DNA of 64,000 nt. It comes from Pieris napi. Taxonomy: Eukaryota > Arthropoda > Insecta > Lepidoptera > Pieridae. Under the pieces are notes generated by a model, which saw only the letters and a list, made by a program, of their open reading frames with translations, was not told where the DNA came from and made no database searches. Position 1 is the stretch's first letter; the number at the start of each line of letters is the position of its first letter. Made by a program: the position numbers and the translations under genes. Shown piece after piece: positions 37,748 to 46,222 of the stretch. The stretch is taken from assembly GCF_905475465.1 (NCBI RefSeq), contig NC_062243.1, positions 13,044,267 to 13,108,266 on the forward strand, written 5' to 3'.

Positions 37748-38805
37748 TAGTCTAGTCGACAAGTTGAAAATGGAACAAAATAGAGATACTGCTCTTAAAA
37801 TTATGTGCGATAGCTCATTGGAACCGGAATGACGCCTAGAAAAATGTGCTAAAAGCGTGTATTAGCACATAAAAAATTGCAAAAGTTATAGACAATTAAA
37901 GATGAAAAAAAAATGGCATTTAGTTTTTTGCCAATATTTAATAAACTATTAATATTTAAGAAATTTCAAATAAAGATTCTGAAAGAAGAGGAAATTTCCA
38001 ATAAAATACTCCTAACTCTCGGAACTCTATCTCCATTATTTATAACTTTAATTTAACGCTGAAAATAGGTCTGCGGGTGACATTTTTAGGATTCGCGCGT
38101 GGCGTCAAAAGCGACTACGGCACATTAATTAATTTATTTAAGGTATTGAATATTTTTTTTTAAATTTGAAAAAATTATGGTGTGTTCTGAACACTATAAT
38201 TAATTTATTCCCGTTGAAAATTTTACTTAAAGTTAATTTTTCAACAAGTTAAATAATTGTTAACAAACGAAATTTTCTCGAACGACCGTCTTAATTGTAA
38301 GTGAAAAAAAATGTTTAAATAATGGTCGTAAAAATATTTCGCTTCGTAGAGCCTTTCTTACATACATACTTAACAAGATCGTGCCATAAAAGTTAAAAAA
38401 ATATTTATACTTTGTTTATAACATTTTTTTTACTTAAACAAAAACTTAAAAATCCATGTAATGTTGTTAAAAAAAATTTTTTTTTCTAAATCATCATATA
38501 ATCGTTTTTTTATTAATACAAGATATTTATTGATTTGCAAAAAAAAAAATTCCCGCCATTTGTTGATAAATTTTTTTTTAACAAATTGAATAAATAAATA
38601 TTTTTAAAAAATTTTTTAACACAACTTTATTACATTAAAAATTTTATGATTTAAAAAAAAAAAATTTTCCTAAATAACAATTTTTAATTGTTTATAATCG
38701 TTTTTTTTAAATTTTCTATTGTTTAAATAATTAGTTAAAAAAAATTTTTTTTCTAAAAGTCATAATTGACAGTCCTCTATAAAGTAACAGAAAAAAATTT
38801 TTTTT
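37748..38805 (+). repeat. Left arm of the long inverted repeat
   Basis: This arm runs from TAGTCTAGTCGAC to GTAACAGAAAAAAATTTTTT. It pairs with 38984-40048. Landmarks shared with the other arm are CTTCGTAGAGCCTTTCTTAC, CCCGCCATTTGTTGATAAAT and GACAGTCCTCTATAAAGTAA. Confidence 0.9.
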
Positions 38806-38983
38806 GTAAATTTTTTGATTATCATGAATATTACTTTTATTTAAAATTAAAAATTTTTTTTTCTATACTTTGTTATATATGGTTGTTTTTGTTAATTTTA
38901 GAAGTTTTAGAAAAAAAATTAAAAAAAGTTGAATATTTGTTTATAACAACTTGGTAAGTTAATAAACAATAGAATTGTTGATT

Positions 38984-40048
38984 AAAAAAAATTTTTTTTC
39001 TGTTACTTTATAGAGGACTGTCAATTATGACTTTTAGAAAAAAAAATTTTTTTAACTAATTATTTAAACAATAGAAAATTTAAAAAAAAACGATTATAAA
39101 CAATTAAAAATTGTTATTTAGGAAAAATTTTTTTTTTTAAAATCATAAAATTTTTAATGTAATAAAGTTGTGTTAAAAAATTTTTTAAAAATATTTATTT
39201 ATTCAATTTGTTAAAAAAAAATTTATCAACAAATGGCGGGAATTTTTTTTTTTGCAAATCAATAAATATCTTGTATTAATAAAAAAACGATTATATTATG
39301 ATGATTTAGAAAAAAAAAATTTTTTTTAACAACATTACATGGATTTTTAAGTTTTTGTTTAAGTAAAAAAAATGTTATAAACAAAGTATAAATATTTTTT
39401 TAACTTTTATGGCACGATCTTGTTAAGTATGTATGTAAGAAAGGCTCTACGAAGCGAAATATTTTTACGACCATTATTTAAACATTTTTTTTCACTTACA
39501 ATTAAGACGGTCGTTCGAGAAAATTTCGTTTGTTAACAATTATTTAACTTGTTGAAAAATTAACTTTAAGTAAAATTTTCAACGGGAATAAATTAATTAT
39601 AGTGTTCAGAACACACCATAATTTTTTCAAATTTAAAAAAAAATATTCAATACCTTAAATAAATTAATTAATGTGCCGTAGTCGCTTTTGACGCCACGCG
39701 CGAATCCTAAAAATGTCACCCGCAGACCTATTTTCAGCGTTAAATTAAAGTTATAAATAATGGAGATAGAGTTCCGAGAGTTAGGAGTATTTTATTGGAA
39801 ATTTCCTCTTCTTTCAGAATCTTTATTTGAAATTTCTTAAATATTAATAGTTTATTAAATATTGGCAAAAAACTAAATGCCATTTTTTTTTCATCTTTAA
39901 TTGTCTATAACTTTTGCAATTTTTTATGTGCTAATACACGCTTTTAGCACATTTTTCTAGGCGTCATTCCGGTTCCAATGAGCTATCGCACATAATTTTA
40001 AGAGCAGTATCTCTATTTTGTTCCATTTTCAACTTGTCGACCAGACTA
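38984..40048 (-). repeat. Right arm of the long inverted repeat
   Basis: This is the reverse complement of 37748-38805, ending at CGACCAGACTA. It is a few bases longer because of small A/T-run indels. Between the arms, 38806-38983 is unique AT-rich sequence that would form the loop of a hairpin. Confidence 0.9.
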
Positions 40049-40052
40049 CATA

Positions 40053-41118
40053 GAGAACAATAGAAAAGTTACCATTTTGTCTTTCGATTTGATGTATGAT
40101 TAACTAATAAAATAAAAAATATGAAAAATATAGTAGATTTCGTATTTCGCAAAAAATTAAACAAAATTAGAAAAAGTCACCTGTTTTGTTTAATTTGTTT
40201 GATAATTAGGATTTTTTTACAAATTAAGCTTTTATATAAATGTTTAGTAATCTCTATACTCGAAAGCAAATTTTGGCCTTGTGGTAACATTTTCTCCTAA
40301 TTATAGACGAATAGTTATGGATAAAAAAAAATATTTCGTTACAAAAAATATACCTACTATCTATGGTACTGTCTACAACATGACATGACTTTGACATGTT
40401 CCTAAGGCGAAGATGGCAATACAACAGGGTCGGTGTCATTAATGTCTTCAAGACAAGATTAATATTAACGCTCGTTAGTCTGCTATTGTTGCCAAATCGA
40501 TTATCAATTAGAGGATTACAATTAACTTTGATCGACCACACATAAATCATCTTTAAACTCCATGGAAAATATTTTAATTTTATATTCCTATTGAGTCAAT
40601 TGGTTATTTTTACATTTCAGTTATACAAATTTATTTTTATTACATTTGACATCGTTCTGGTCGAATAACAAAAAGGTTTTTAGTTGCTTATTAATTCCCA
40701 ATGTCGTAAATTAAGATTAATTGAATTAAGTGAGCTATAAATTGCCCGTCAAATAACACGTCTGTTCGTGTAATTTTGTCCAAAGCACTTAGACTGTTAA
40801 AAAACGTAACGATACGGTATTATCAAAAATTGCCTTTATTACCCAAGAATTCGTCTTCGGTAACTATCTTCAGCAAATAAAAAATTAATAAGTCGAGGGT
40901 GGCCGGACGTTACGTGGCTAAATTGGACCAATCAGTCTTTGATAAATGTTGTTTCATAAAACGTTGGATTCACATACGCTATTAACATTTTATAAATATT
41001 TGACTTAATTTTACATATAAAAATTAAATGATATTTAAAAGCAATGACATTGTGGAACAGGAACAGGCAGCCTTATTTAGTGATCTCTTCCATATTACCT
41101 TAATTTAAAAAAAAAAAA
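40053..41118. other. AT-rich noncoding interval
   Basis: No gene supported. The 98-codon minus frame at 40254-40550 has no motif. The end of the stretch is an A-run leading into the split SINE. Confidence 0.45.
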
Positions 41119-41230
41119 ATTTTTGTCTGGGCCTCAGATTTCTATAGGTTAGTGTTCAATTGCGTTTTTTTAAAAGTCAAGTAGGTGATATGCCTTCTGT
41201 CTATTATACGCCGTAAATTTTTGGGTCTAA
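41119..41230 (-). mobile_element. SINE, left piece of a copy split by a DNA transposon
   Basis: It contains GTCTGGGCCTCAGATTTCTA, then CAAGTAGGTGATATGCCTTC and TTTTTGGGTCTAA, the 3' body blocks of the lepidopteran SINE in the same order as at 19950-20206. The match stops at GGGTCTAA, where the DNA transposon begins. The expected next block (GGCA...) resumes at about 45913, on the far side of the insertion. Confidence 0.75.
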
Positions 41231-41329
41231 AGTCGGCCACTGAAGATACGTCCATTTAGTAGACTTCCTTTTGGATGCATGGCGTCACTTCGAACTTTGC
41301 AATCGTACGGAAAGGAAATAAATAATACC

Positions 41330-41458
41330 ATGGATAACAATACTTTACTGGTGGCAGCAGTTGTGTGTATTTTATTAAAAAGACAAAAAAAACCTAAGAG
41401 AAGGTGGATGAAGGATTGGTTGAAACAAAGAAATACTTTTATTTATTTAATAATATAA
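41330..41458 (+). pseudogene. Transposase N-terminal remnant, PIF/Harbinger-like
   Basis: The ATG at 41330 opens a 42-codon frame beginning MDNNTLLVAAVVCILLKRQ and continuing KKPKRRWMKDWLKQRNTF. The hydrophobic opening followed by a basic run and RRW-x4-WL-x-x-R is the pattern at the start of many Harbinger nucleases (RRRWWVRPW-like). The frame ends at TAA (41456-41458) just before the ATAT target site of the LTR element. The catalytic domain is absent. It is the only coding trace in the host DNA transposon. Confidence 0.5.
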
Positions 41459-41462
41459 ATAT

Positions 41463-41745
41463 TCTTGGAAAACACAAACGATAAATATTAAAAGTAACAA
41501 AACACTCAACCTAGGAAGTTTTATTCCTTACAAAACAATTTTTTATTAACTAAAATACCACAATGAAAATTATACGCAACCAGAAGACAATCTTTTTCAC
41601 AACGCCACCATAAATAACAAAAAAACTCCCGCGTCTGTCACGTCCGCGCGCCAATCGCCACATTTCCGGTGTTCCCAGTTCCACTCCTCTCTGTTACCCC
41701 TCACTCGGTCCGACTTGCTCTGTGGAGATTGTTTTATTTATAAGA
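41463..41745 (-). repeat. 3' LTR (left on the + strand)
   Basis: It begins TCTTGGAAAACAC and ends TTTATTTATAAGA on the + strand, so the termini are short inverted repeats TCTT/AAGA rather than TG/CA. Its sequence matches the right LTR along all 283 bp by eye. Confidence 0.9.
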
Positions 41746-41868
41746 CGGCCGTTCCTGACAGTGCGGCGTCCTCGACCGCAGCATTGCTTGCACCACTAGC
41801 ATCAGAGCCATTTCTCTCTTCATTTGTTTCATCCCTTGCAACCTGCTCATTATTGTCTAATGCAGTCT
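41738..41868 (-). CDS. Candidate acidic C-terminal reading frame ending inside the 3' LTR
   Basis: On the minus strand one frame runs from about 41868 to a TAA at 41738-41740, i.e. the stop lies six to eight bases inside the LTR. It is rich in Asp, Glu, Asn, Ala and Ser (for example NEQVARDETNEERNGSDASG). It is preceded by TTCCTTCTATGTTTCAG, a good splice acceptor, so it could be a spliced last exon of the element's pol. No matching donor has been proven. A coding end overlapping the LTR is common in retroelements. Alternatively it is simply the undamaged tail of pol with the region upstream rearranged. Confidence 0.35.
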
Positions 41869-42150
41869 CTGAAACATAGAAGGAACTTGTTAGTAGTACT
41901 TAGTTTAGTGTTATAGCCTGAAGCATATATCCTGGATTAGAGGGATGAAAAATGACATTTATCTCTATTTCTCAATTACCAGTACTATGTGCGCAAGCGT
42001 GCACTCAAGCGCACACAGATAAGGTCTATCAAAAAGCAAATATTACAGAATTAGATAGCTTCAGACTTAACACAAATAAAAATAAAACTCAGTATCTTGC
42101 CATACACTGTTGTAACGACAGCGGCTTCTAGTGCTCTCATAAGCGACAAT

Positions 42151-42610
42151 TTGTTAAAACAGAGACCCATACATTTTGCATGTTCTCTAAGTGGCCTAAA
42201 CACATTAGCACCAGAAAAATTTGTAACAGAGACCCATACCTTTGTATTTTCTCTATGTGGCCTAAACACATTAGCACCAGAAAAATTTGTAACAGAGACC
42301 CATACCTTTGTATGTTCTCTATGTGGCCTAAACACATTAGCACCACAAAAATTTGTAACAGAGACCCATACCTTTGTATTTTCTCTATGTGGCCTAAACA
42401 CATTAGCACCAGAAAAATTTGTAACAGAGACCCATACCTTTGTATGTTCTCTATGTGGCCTAAACACATTAGCACCACAAAAATTTGTAACAGAGACCCA
42501 TACCTTTGTATGTTCTCTATGTGGCCTAAACACATTAGCACCACAAAAATTTGTAACAGAGACCCTTACCTTTGTATGTTCTCTATGTGGCCTAAACACA
42601 TTAGCACCAC
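42151..42610. repeat. 66-bp tandem array, about seven units
   Basis: CTCTATGTGGCCTAAACACA recurs at 42251, 42317, 42383, 42449, 42515 and 42581, a 66-bp period. A first, slightly divergent unit has CTCTAAGTGGCC near 42185. Units differ at a few sites (ACCAGAAAA or ACCACAAAA; TATTTTCT or TATGTTCT). 66 is divisible by three and the unit has no stop in several frames, so long open frames exist on both strands: minus-strand reading repeats HREHTKVWVSVTNF, plus-strand reading repeats CSLCGLNTLAP. This makes the frames poor evidence of coding. The array lies between the integrase C-terminus and the 3' LTR and appears to be an expansion within the element. Confidence 0.9.
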
Positions 42611-42769
42611 TGACATCACTCACCAGTCTCAAAAAAAACTGAGCACGCATCCGGCGTCCATTCGCCTTGCTACAACATCATATTTTCAGCTGCAGCTTGG
42701 GTCTTTTTCCCTTAGGAACCAGCTAGTAGCTCTAACTCGTAACGGTGGCACAGAATAACCTTGTAAGGC

Positions 42770-43700
42770 CCAGTTTGCCGGTGATTTGTGCAGTCTTGCT
42801 CACAAACACAAAGTCTCCGACAGCAAAAGTGAGTGGCTGCCGTCGACCCCCGTTAACGTAGGCATCGTGGCGCTATTGATTGGTTGCAAGGTGTTCCGAA
42901 GCTCGTTGTCTGCGAAGAGTTAAAAGAGCCTCCCGATTGGGATTAGAATTAGTAAATGCCACATCTCGCACTAACGATCTGATGACTGGAGTAACTGCGT
43001 CAATACCGACCAGTAACTGTAGTGGTAATTTCTGCGTGGTACTTTGCTTGGAGATATTCATAGTGAACTGCATTCTCCACAGCACATCGGACCATTGGGA
43101 ACCTTTGTTGCCTACTTCAACACGTAGCATGTTGAGAACTGTCCTGCAGTACCGCTCCGCTTGCCCATTTTCGCGGTGCATACCAGGCGTGATGAAATGT
43201 ATCGAGCATCCCAAATCACTGACCCATTTTTGGAATGTAGCGCTTTCGAACATTCTAGCGCGGTCACATACTATTGTAGACGGTATACCAAATAATGACA
43301 CCGCATTTGAAAAAGAACTCGTTTTAGCTCGTCAGTGTTTTGTCTGTACAGAGAGTAGAGCAAACAATACTTGGAAAATGCATCCACTATAATCAAAACG
43401 TATTTGAAACCGTTTGACTCTTGGCCCTAGGACATCGGTATGTATAATAGAAAAAGGGATATCTGGCTTTGTCCAGGATTGAATCGGTTGTGACGGAGCC
43501 CTGGGAACTTTTTTATGTGCTAAACATACTAGACAATAACTTATGTACTTTTTTACAAACTGTCGCAAACTAGGAAACCAAAAGTGTCTTAATATTAAGT
43601 CAGTTGTTCTGTCAGTCCCAATATGATCATGTTCATCGTGCAACACCCTCAACAAACTGAGTCTGTGACCCTTAGAGTTGTAACACAAGAGTCGCGGGTC
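42770..43700 (-). pseudogene. Integrase remnant, frameshifted
   Basis: At 43690-43500 (minus) there is an H-x3-H and C-x2-C zinc-binding N-terminal domain (HDEHDHIGTD, then YCLVCLAHKK), followed by HTDVLGP with the first catalytic Asp. Around 43390 and 43310 the frame shifts, interrupting the core. It resumes with FGIPSTIVCDRARMFES, holding the second Asp, and NGQAERYCRTVLNMLR, holding the catalytic Glu. At about 42770-42826 the frame GDFVFVSKTAQITGKLG is the start of a gypsy-type GPY/F C-terminal module. So all three acidic residues remain recognisable, but the protein is broken by at least two frameshifts. Confidence 0.85.
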
Positions 43701-44042
43701 TTCCCCAGACTCGGCCTAACCTGACCATGACCAATCAATCGCCCCAAGTATTCAATTTCTGAGTCTAAAAAGGTAATTTTTTTTTAAATTAATAGAAAAC
43801 GAAAACCCTGCTGTATTTAATGTCTGTAAAACTTCTTTCAACGTGTCAAGGCCTTACTCTACTGAATTTGACAGTAATAAAACGTCGTCTATATACGTAA
43901 GGGCTTTGCCAGCATCTATTAATGTTTTTAAAGTTTTGGAAATGATTCTCTGATAAACAATTGGTGCATTGGCCAACCCGTAGGGCATTTTCAAATATTC
44001 ATAATGTCCTTCAGGTGTCACAAGTAATTTTGTTATTATCAA
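43700..44042 (-). pseudogene. Reverse-transcriptase remnant lacking its N-terminus and RNase H
   Basis: The frame includes LVTPEGHYEYLKMPYGLANAP and then TYIDDVLL, the polymerase active-site box (YIDD variant of YxDD). A stop follows at 43854; further reverse-transcriptase similarity continues in other frames through an A-run frameshift to about 43705. It then passes abruptly into integrase, so the connection domain and RNase H are missing. Upstream it joins gag directly at about 44042, so the gag zinc knuckle, protease and the first half of the polymerase are deleted. Two internal deletions therefore bracket this piece. Confidence 0.85.
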
Positions 44043-45096
44043 ACCTAGATGCCTCGCGGTTTCGCGTGTAAGACGGACCTGAACTACTAAAAGAACGAAC
44101 GGTATTGTTAGATTGGCGGTAATCGTATTTAGGTTTTATATAAACAGATAAAAATTCAATCAAACCCTTTGAGTGTAATTTAGCATTTGCGGCCGCGGCT
44201 TTTATTTGGGGATCACTAATGCCTCTAACAACAATAGCGGTTTTCAGCTCATCAGATAAACCTTTAACGATATTAAGACGTAGCAAAGATTTACGCGCGT
44301 ATTCCGCATAAGTAGAAAACTTATTAGAGTTTGTACTCATTACCTCAAATAATACAGAAGCCATGTCAACGTTACGTGGACATAACGATCTAAATTCTAG
44401 TTTAAAATTACTCCACGATCGATCATTTGTCACCCAATCGTTTAACCACAACTTCGCATTTCCTTTCAAACAACTACCTATCCGTCCTAAACATTCGTGA
44501 TCATCCCAATTATTTAGAAGCCGGGCACGGTCAACCTCGTTGCACCAAACATCAAAGTCGTGTACATTTGGATCAAAAGGCGATATATAAAAGTTGTGAG
44601 ACTTTGCTTTGAACAATGCAGTCAATGCTTCAACAATACCGCTCCCCTCCTCCTTTGCTTCACTGGTTTTCATATCCAGTGTGTGTGGAATACTACCCTC
44701 AATAACCTCTTCAGCCATGCCTGAGCCTGGCTTACTAGCAGAACTCTGTACAGCCAATGGAGTAGAAACTAAATGACTCCCGTTCACAGGACGCGACGGA
44801 CTCACGCTATCTATGGATACAGGTAGTCTAGCTTCAATCACTTCTAATCTACTAAGAATCCTATCAAAAGCTACATAGCGTGAACTATCGCGGCGTTTAC
44901 GAGAGCTATGAGGGTCGTGCGATACATCACGACGCCTGGAAGTCCGATTCCGGCGGTTTGATGAACTACTATAGAGACTTCTACCAGGCGGCGTATATCG
45001 GGAATCTACACTATCGCGACGTGCTTCGCGACAACTAGAACGCCGTTTTTCGCGACTATGCCTTTGTCCCTCGAGTCGAGACGAAAGACCAGACAT
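44011..45096 (-). CDS. Retrotransposon gag polyprotein, C-terminally truncated
   Basis: A 361-codon open frame starts 117 bp inside the 5' LTR. Residues 1-75 are rich in Arg and Ser (basic, probably disordered). A middle linker is followed by a capsid-like region at about residues 155-310, with FDPNVHDFDVWCNEVDRARL, LKGNAKLWLNDW and WSNFKLEFRSLCP, patterns of the retrotransposon gag domain. The last residues (from about 345) come from fusion with the reverse-transcriptase segment in another frame, and no CCHC zinc knuckle is present, so the nucleocapsid part was lost in the deletion. The intact frame suggests recent activity. It probably still makes a capsid-like protein if transcribed from the LTR. 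Confidence 0.85.
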   Translation of the reverse strand: MSGLSSRLEGQRHSREKRRSSCREARRDSVDSRYTPPGRSLYSSSSNRRNRTSRRRDVSHDPHSSRKRRDSSRYVAFDRILSRLEVIEARLPVSIDSVSPSRPVNGSHLVSTPLAVQSSASKPGSGMAEEVIEGSIPHTLDMKTSEAKEEGSGIVEALTALFKAKSHNFYISPFDPNVHDFDVWCNEVDRARLLNNWDDHECLGRIGSCLKGNAKLWLNDWVTNDRSWSNFKLEFRSLCPRNVDMASVLFEVMSTNSNKFSTYAEYARKSLLRLNIVKGLSDELKTAIVVRGISDPQIKAAAANAKLHSKGLIEFLSVYIKPKYDYRQSNNTVRSFSSSGPSYTRNREASRFDNNKITCDT

Positions 45097-45199
45097 TTTG
45101 CTTTTATAAGAAATAAAACTTACGGCCGAGATGAGGTTCCTCCAATACTGAACACTAATAAGTACTAAATTTAGATAACAAACGGTCTAAACGCGTGGT

Positions 45200-45213
45200 G
45201 ATCCCACTTCTGA
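45200..45213 (-). promoter_or_regulatory. Primer-binding-site-like motif
   Basis: Directly after the 5' LTR the element strand reads TCAGAAGTGGGATC. This is complementary to GATCCCACTTCTGA, the 3' part of the T-arm/acceptor of leucine tRNAs (from knowledge of the family, not a search). The complement of the terminal CACCA is absent, so pairing would begin five bases inside the tRNA. Confidence 0.45.
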
Positions 45214-45496
45214 TCTTGGAAAACACAAACGATAAATATTAAAAGTAACAAAACACTCAACCTAGGAAGTTTTATTCCTTACAAAACAATTTTTTATTAA
45301 CTAAAATACCACAATGAAAATTATACGCAACCAGAAGACAATCTTTTTCACAACGCCACCATAAATAACAAAAAAACTCCCGCGTCTGTCACGTCCGCGC
45401 GCCAATCGCCACATTTCCGGTGTTCCCAGTTCCACTCCTCTCTGTTACCCCTCACTCGGTCCGACTTGCTCTGTGGAGATTGTTTTATTTATAAGA
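45214..45496 (-). repeat. 5' LTR (right on the + strand)
   Basis: This 283-bp LTR matches 41463-41745. On the element strand it begins TCTTATAAATAAAACAATC, which contains a TATA-like TATAAAT close to its start, and ends GTTTTCCAAGA. Confidence 0.9.
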
Positions 45497-45906
45497 ATAT
45501 ATTTATTTAAAAATAGAAATACTTTTATTTTTTTTCTATTACTTCCAACACAAAGTCACGCGCGGACAGACATAATAAAAAGAAAATTATAACGCTTGAC
45601 AAATACACAGCACATGCACCACCATCGACATCAAAACATAAACTGAAACAAAAACCTCAAAAAAATGGACGCCTTTTCGCCCATTTACGGACAATTCGGA
45701 TTGCTTCCATATGGCGTGGCGCACGTTTCTGCCATTGACGGACGGCCACGGATGACGTCCATTTGGCCTGGACGCATGGATTTCAATCCTTTTGGAAATC
45801 CAGAGCTGGCTGACGTCACTCCAAATGGAATACTTTTTTACCATTCATGGGACGATTTTGGACGACGACTACTCCATTCGGATTAATGGACGTATCGTCA
45901 GTGGCC
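45497..45906. repeat. Right part of the DNA transposon with subterminal GGACG motifs
   Basis: It begins with the second copy of the ATAT target site, then AT-rich sequence containing GAAATACTTTTATTT, which also occurs just left of the LTR element (41430-41445). From 45660 it repeats ACGGACAATTCGG, GACGGACGGCCACGG, CCTGGACGCATGG and TTGGACGACGAC, ending in the inverted terminus. Repeated subterminal motifs of this kind are usual transposase-binding regions. Confidence 0.55.
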
Positions 45907-45944
45907 GCTTTTAGGCACGATGATTTCGTTAATGTTTTTTTAAA

Positions 45945-46113
45945 AATTGAGGGGCAGAGGGCATCCACAGTGAGTCTCCATCGCGTTCGGTCTTGAGCCT
46001 CGTATTTTATCTCGCCGGCTTTTCTTTCCGGCTCTCTTTGCCTCTTCTGCGACTGTACGGCCCCATGTTTGCTTTTTACGGCCACGCTTCCGCTTCCTTG
46101 CGGGTCCAAGCGC
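45945..46113 (-). pseudogene. Non-LTR retrotransposon C-terminal fragment
   Basis: On the minus strand one frame reads KAGEIKYEAQDRTRWRLTV then DALCPSI. The W/E-x(n)-AQDR-x-RWR-x2-V-x-ALC pattern is the C-terminus of many insect non-LTR reverse-transcriptase proteins. It lies between the right piece of the split SINE (45911-45944) and the SINE head (46114-46222), so it is either a later insertion in the SINE or part of a chimeric transcript copied together with the SINE head. There is no tail that would settle this. Confidence 0.65.
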
Positions 46114-46222
46114 CTGCGCACATAGACTGAAAGTTATTTTGCACAGCCAGGGTTGGAACCTACGACCTCAGCCTGAGAGTGGCTCGCAGGGACAGTCTCA
46201 AGCCACCATGCCCACTCTGCTC
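46114..46222 (-). mobile_element. SINE head (tRNA-like part)
   Basis: TGCGCACATAG, TTTTGCACAGCCAGGG, TTGGAACCTACGACCTCAG and GTCTCAAGCCACCATGCCCA match the tRNA-like region of the SINE at 19950-20206 with substitutions. The B box is mutated (GGTTCCAACCC on the minus strand instead of GGTTCGATCCC). It is the expected 5' end of the copy whose 3' part lies at 41119-41230. Confidence 0.7.

Larger units (their letters stand above)
37748..40048. mobile_element. Long-armed inverted-repeat (foldback-like) element, about 2.3 kb
   Basis: The left part, starting TAGTCTAGTCGACAAGTTGA, reappears in reverse complement at the right end (CAACTTGTCGACCAGACTA). The match continues for about 1.06 kb per arm with only small differences, such as a 3-bp indel in the run ATTATATTATGATG at right (39290s). 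The arms are separated by about 178 bp. The whole element is strongly AT-rich with many A/T runs, and the open frames inside are short. TACATA flanks both sides (37742-37747, 40047-40052), so a 4-6 bp target duplication is possible, though the exact ends are ambiguous by 2 bp. No transposase is visible. It could be a nonautonomous DNA transposon with very long terminal inverted repeats, a foldback element, or two copies of one element fused head to head. Confidence 0.8.
41463..45496 (-). mobile_element. Defective Ty3/gypsy-type LTR retrotransposon
   Basis: Two 283-bp direct repeats (41463-41745 and 45214-45496), identical as far as I can compare, bound a minus-strand gag-pol region. ATAT lies immediately outside both ends (41459-41462, 45497-45500), a 4-bp target duplication as expected for gypsy-type integrases. 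In element order it has a primer-binding-site-like motif, an open gag, a reverse-transcriptase remnant, integrase zinc-binding and core remnants, an integrase C-terminal module, a 66-bp tandem array and a short C-terminal reading frame entering the 3' LTR. Protease, the N-terminal half of reverse transcriptase and RNase H are missing, and integrase is frameshifted. It cannot move by itself, but identical LTRs indicate recent insertion, probably with trans-acting help. Confidence 0.9.
41235..45906. mobile_element. DNA transposon, internally deleted, hosting an LTR element
   Basis: The ends are inverted repeats: GGCCACTGAAGATACGTCCA at left and the complement of TGGACGTATCGTCAGTGGCC at right, about 22 bp with one mismatch. 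The similarity may extend a few bases outward (TAAAG..., ...CTTTTA), leaving TA as the likely target duplication. A short coding remnant (41330-41458) resembles the N-terminus of PIF/Harbinger transposases. The right subterminal region, 45660-45906, repeats GGACG-type motifs many times. The element without the LTR insertion would be only about 640 bp, so most of a transposase gene is missing. The superfamily call is tentative, since PIF/Harbinger normally makes a 3-bp duplication. Confidence 0.65.

Noticed and set aside
42151..42610. CRISPR-like array
   Set aside because: Units are contiguous 66-bp tandem repeats with no unique spacers, inside a retrotransposon in a eukaryotic genome.
42097..42758. 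Long + strand frames over the tandem array
   Set aside because: They arise because a stop-free 66-bp unit is repeated in register; several frames are open at once, so this is not evidence of a + strand gene.
42880..43392. 170-codon + strand frame
   Set aside because: It is the antisense shadow of the integrase remnant, whose motifs are clear on the minus strand.
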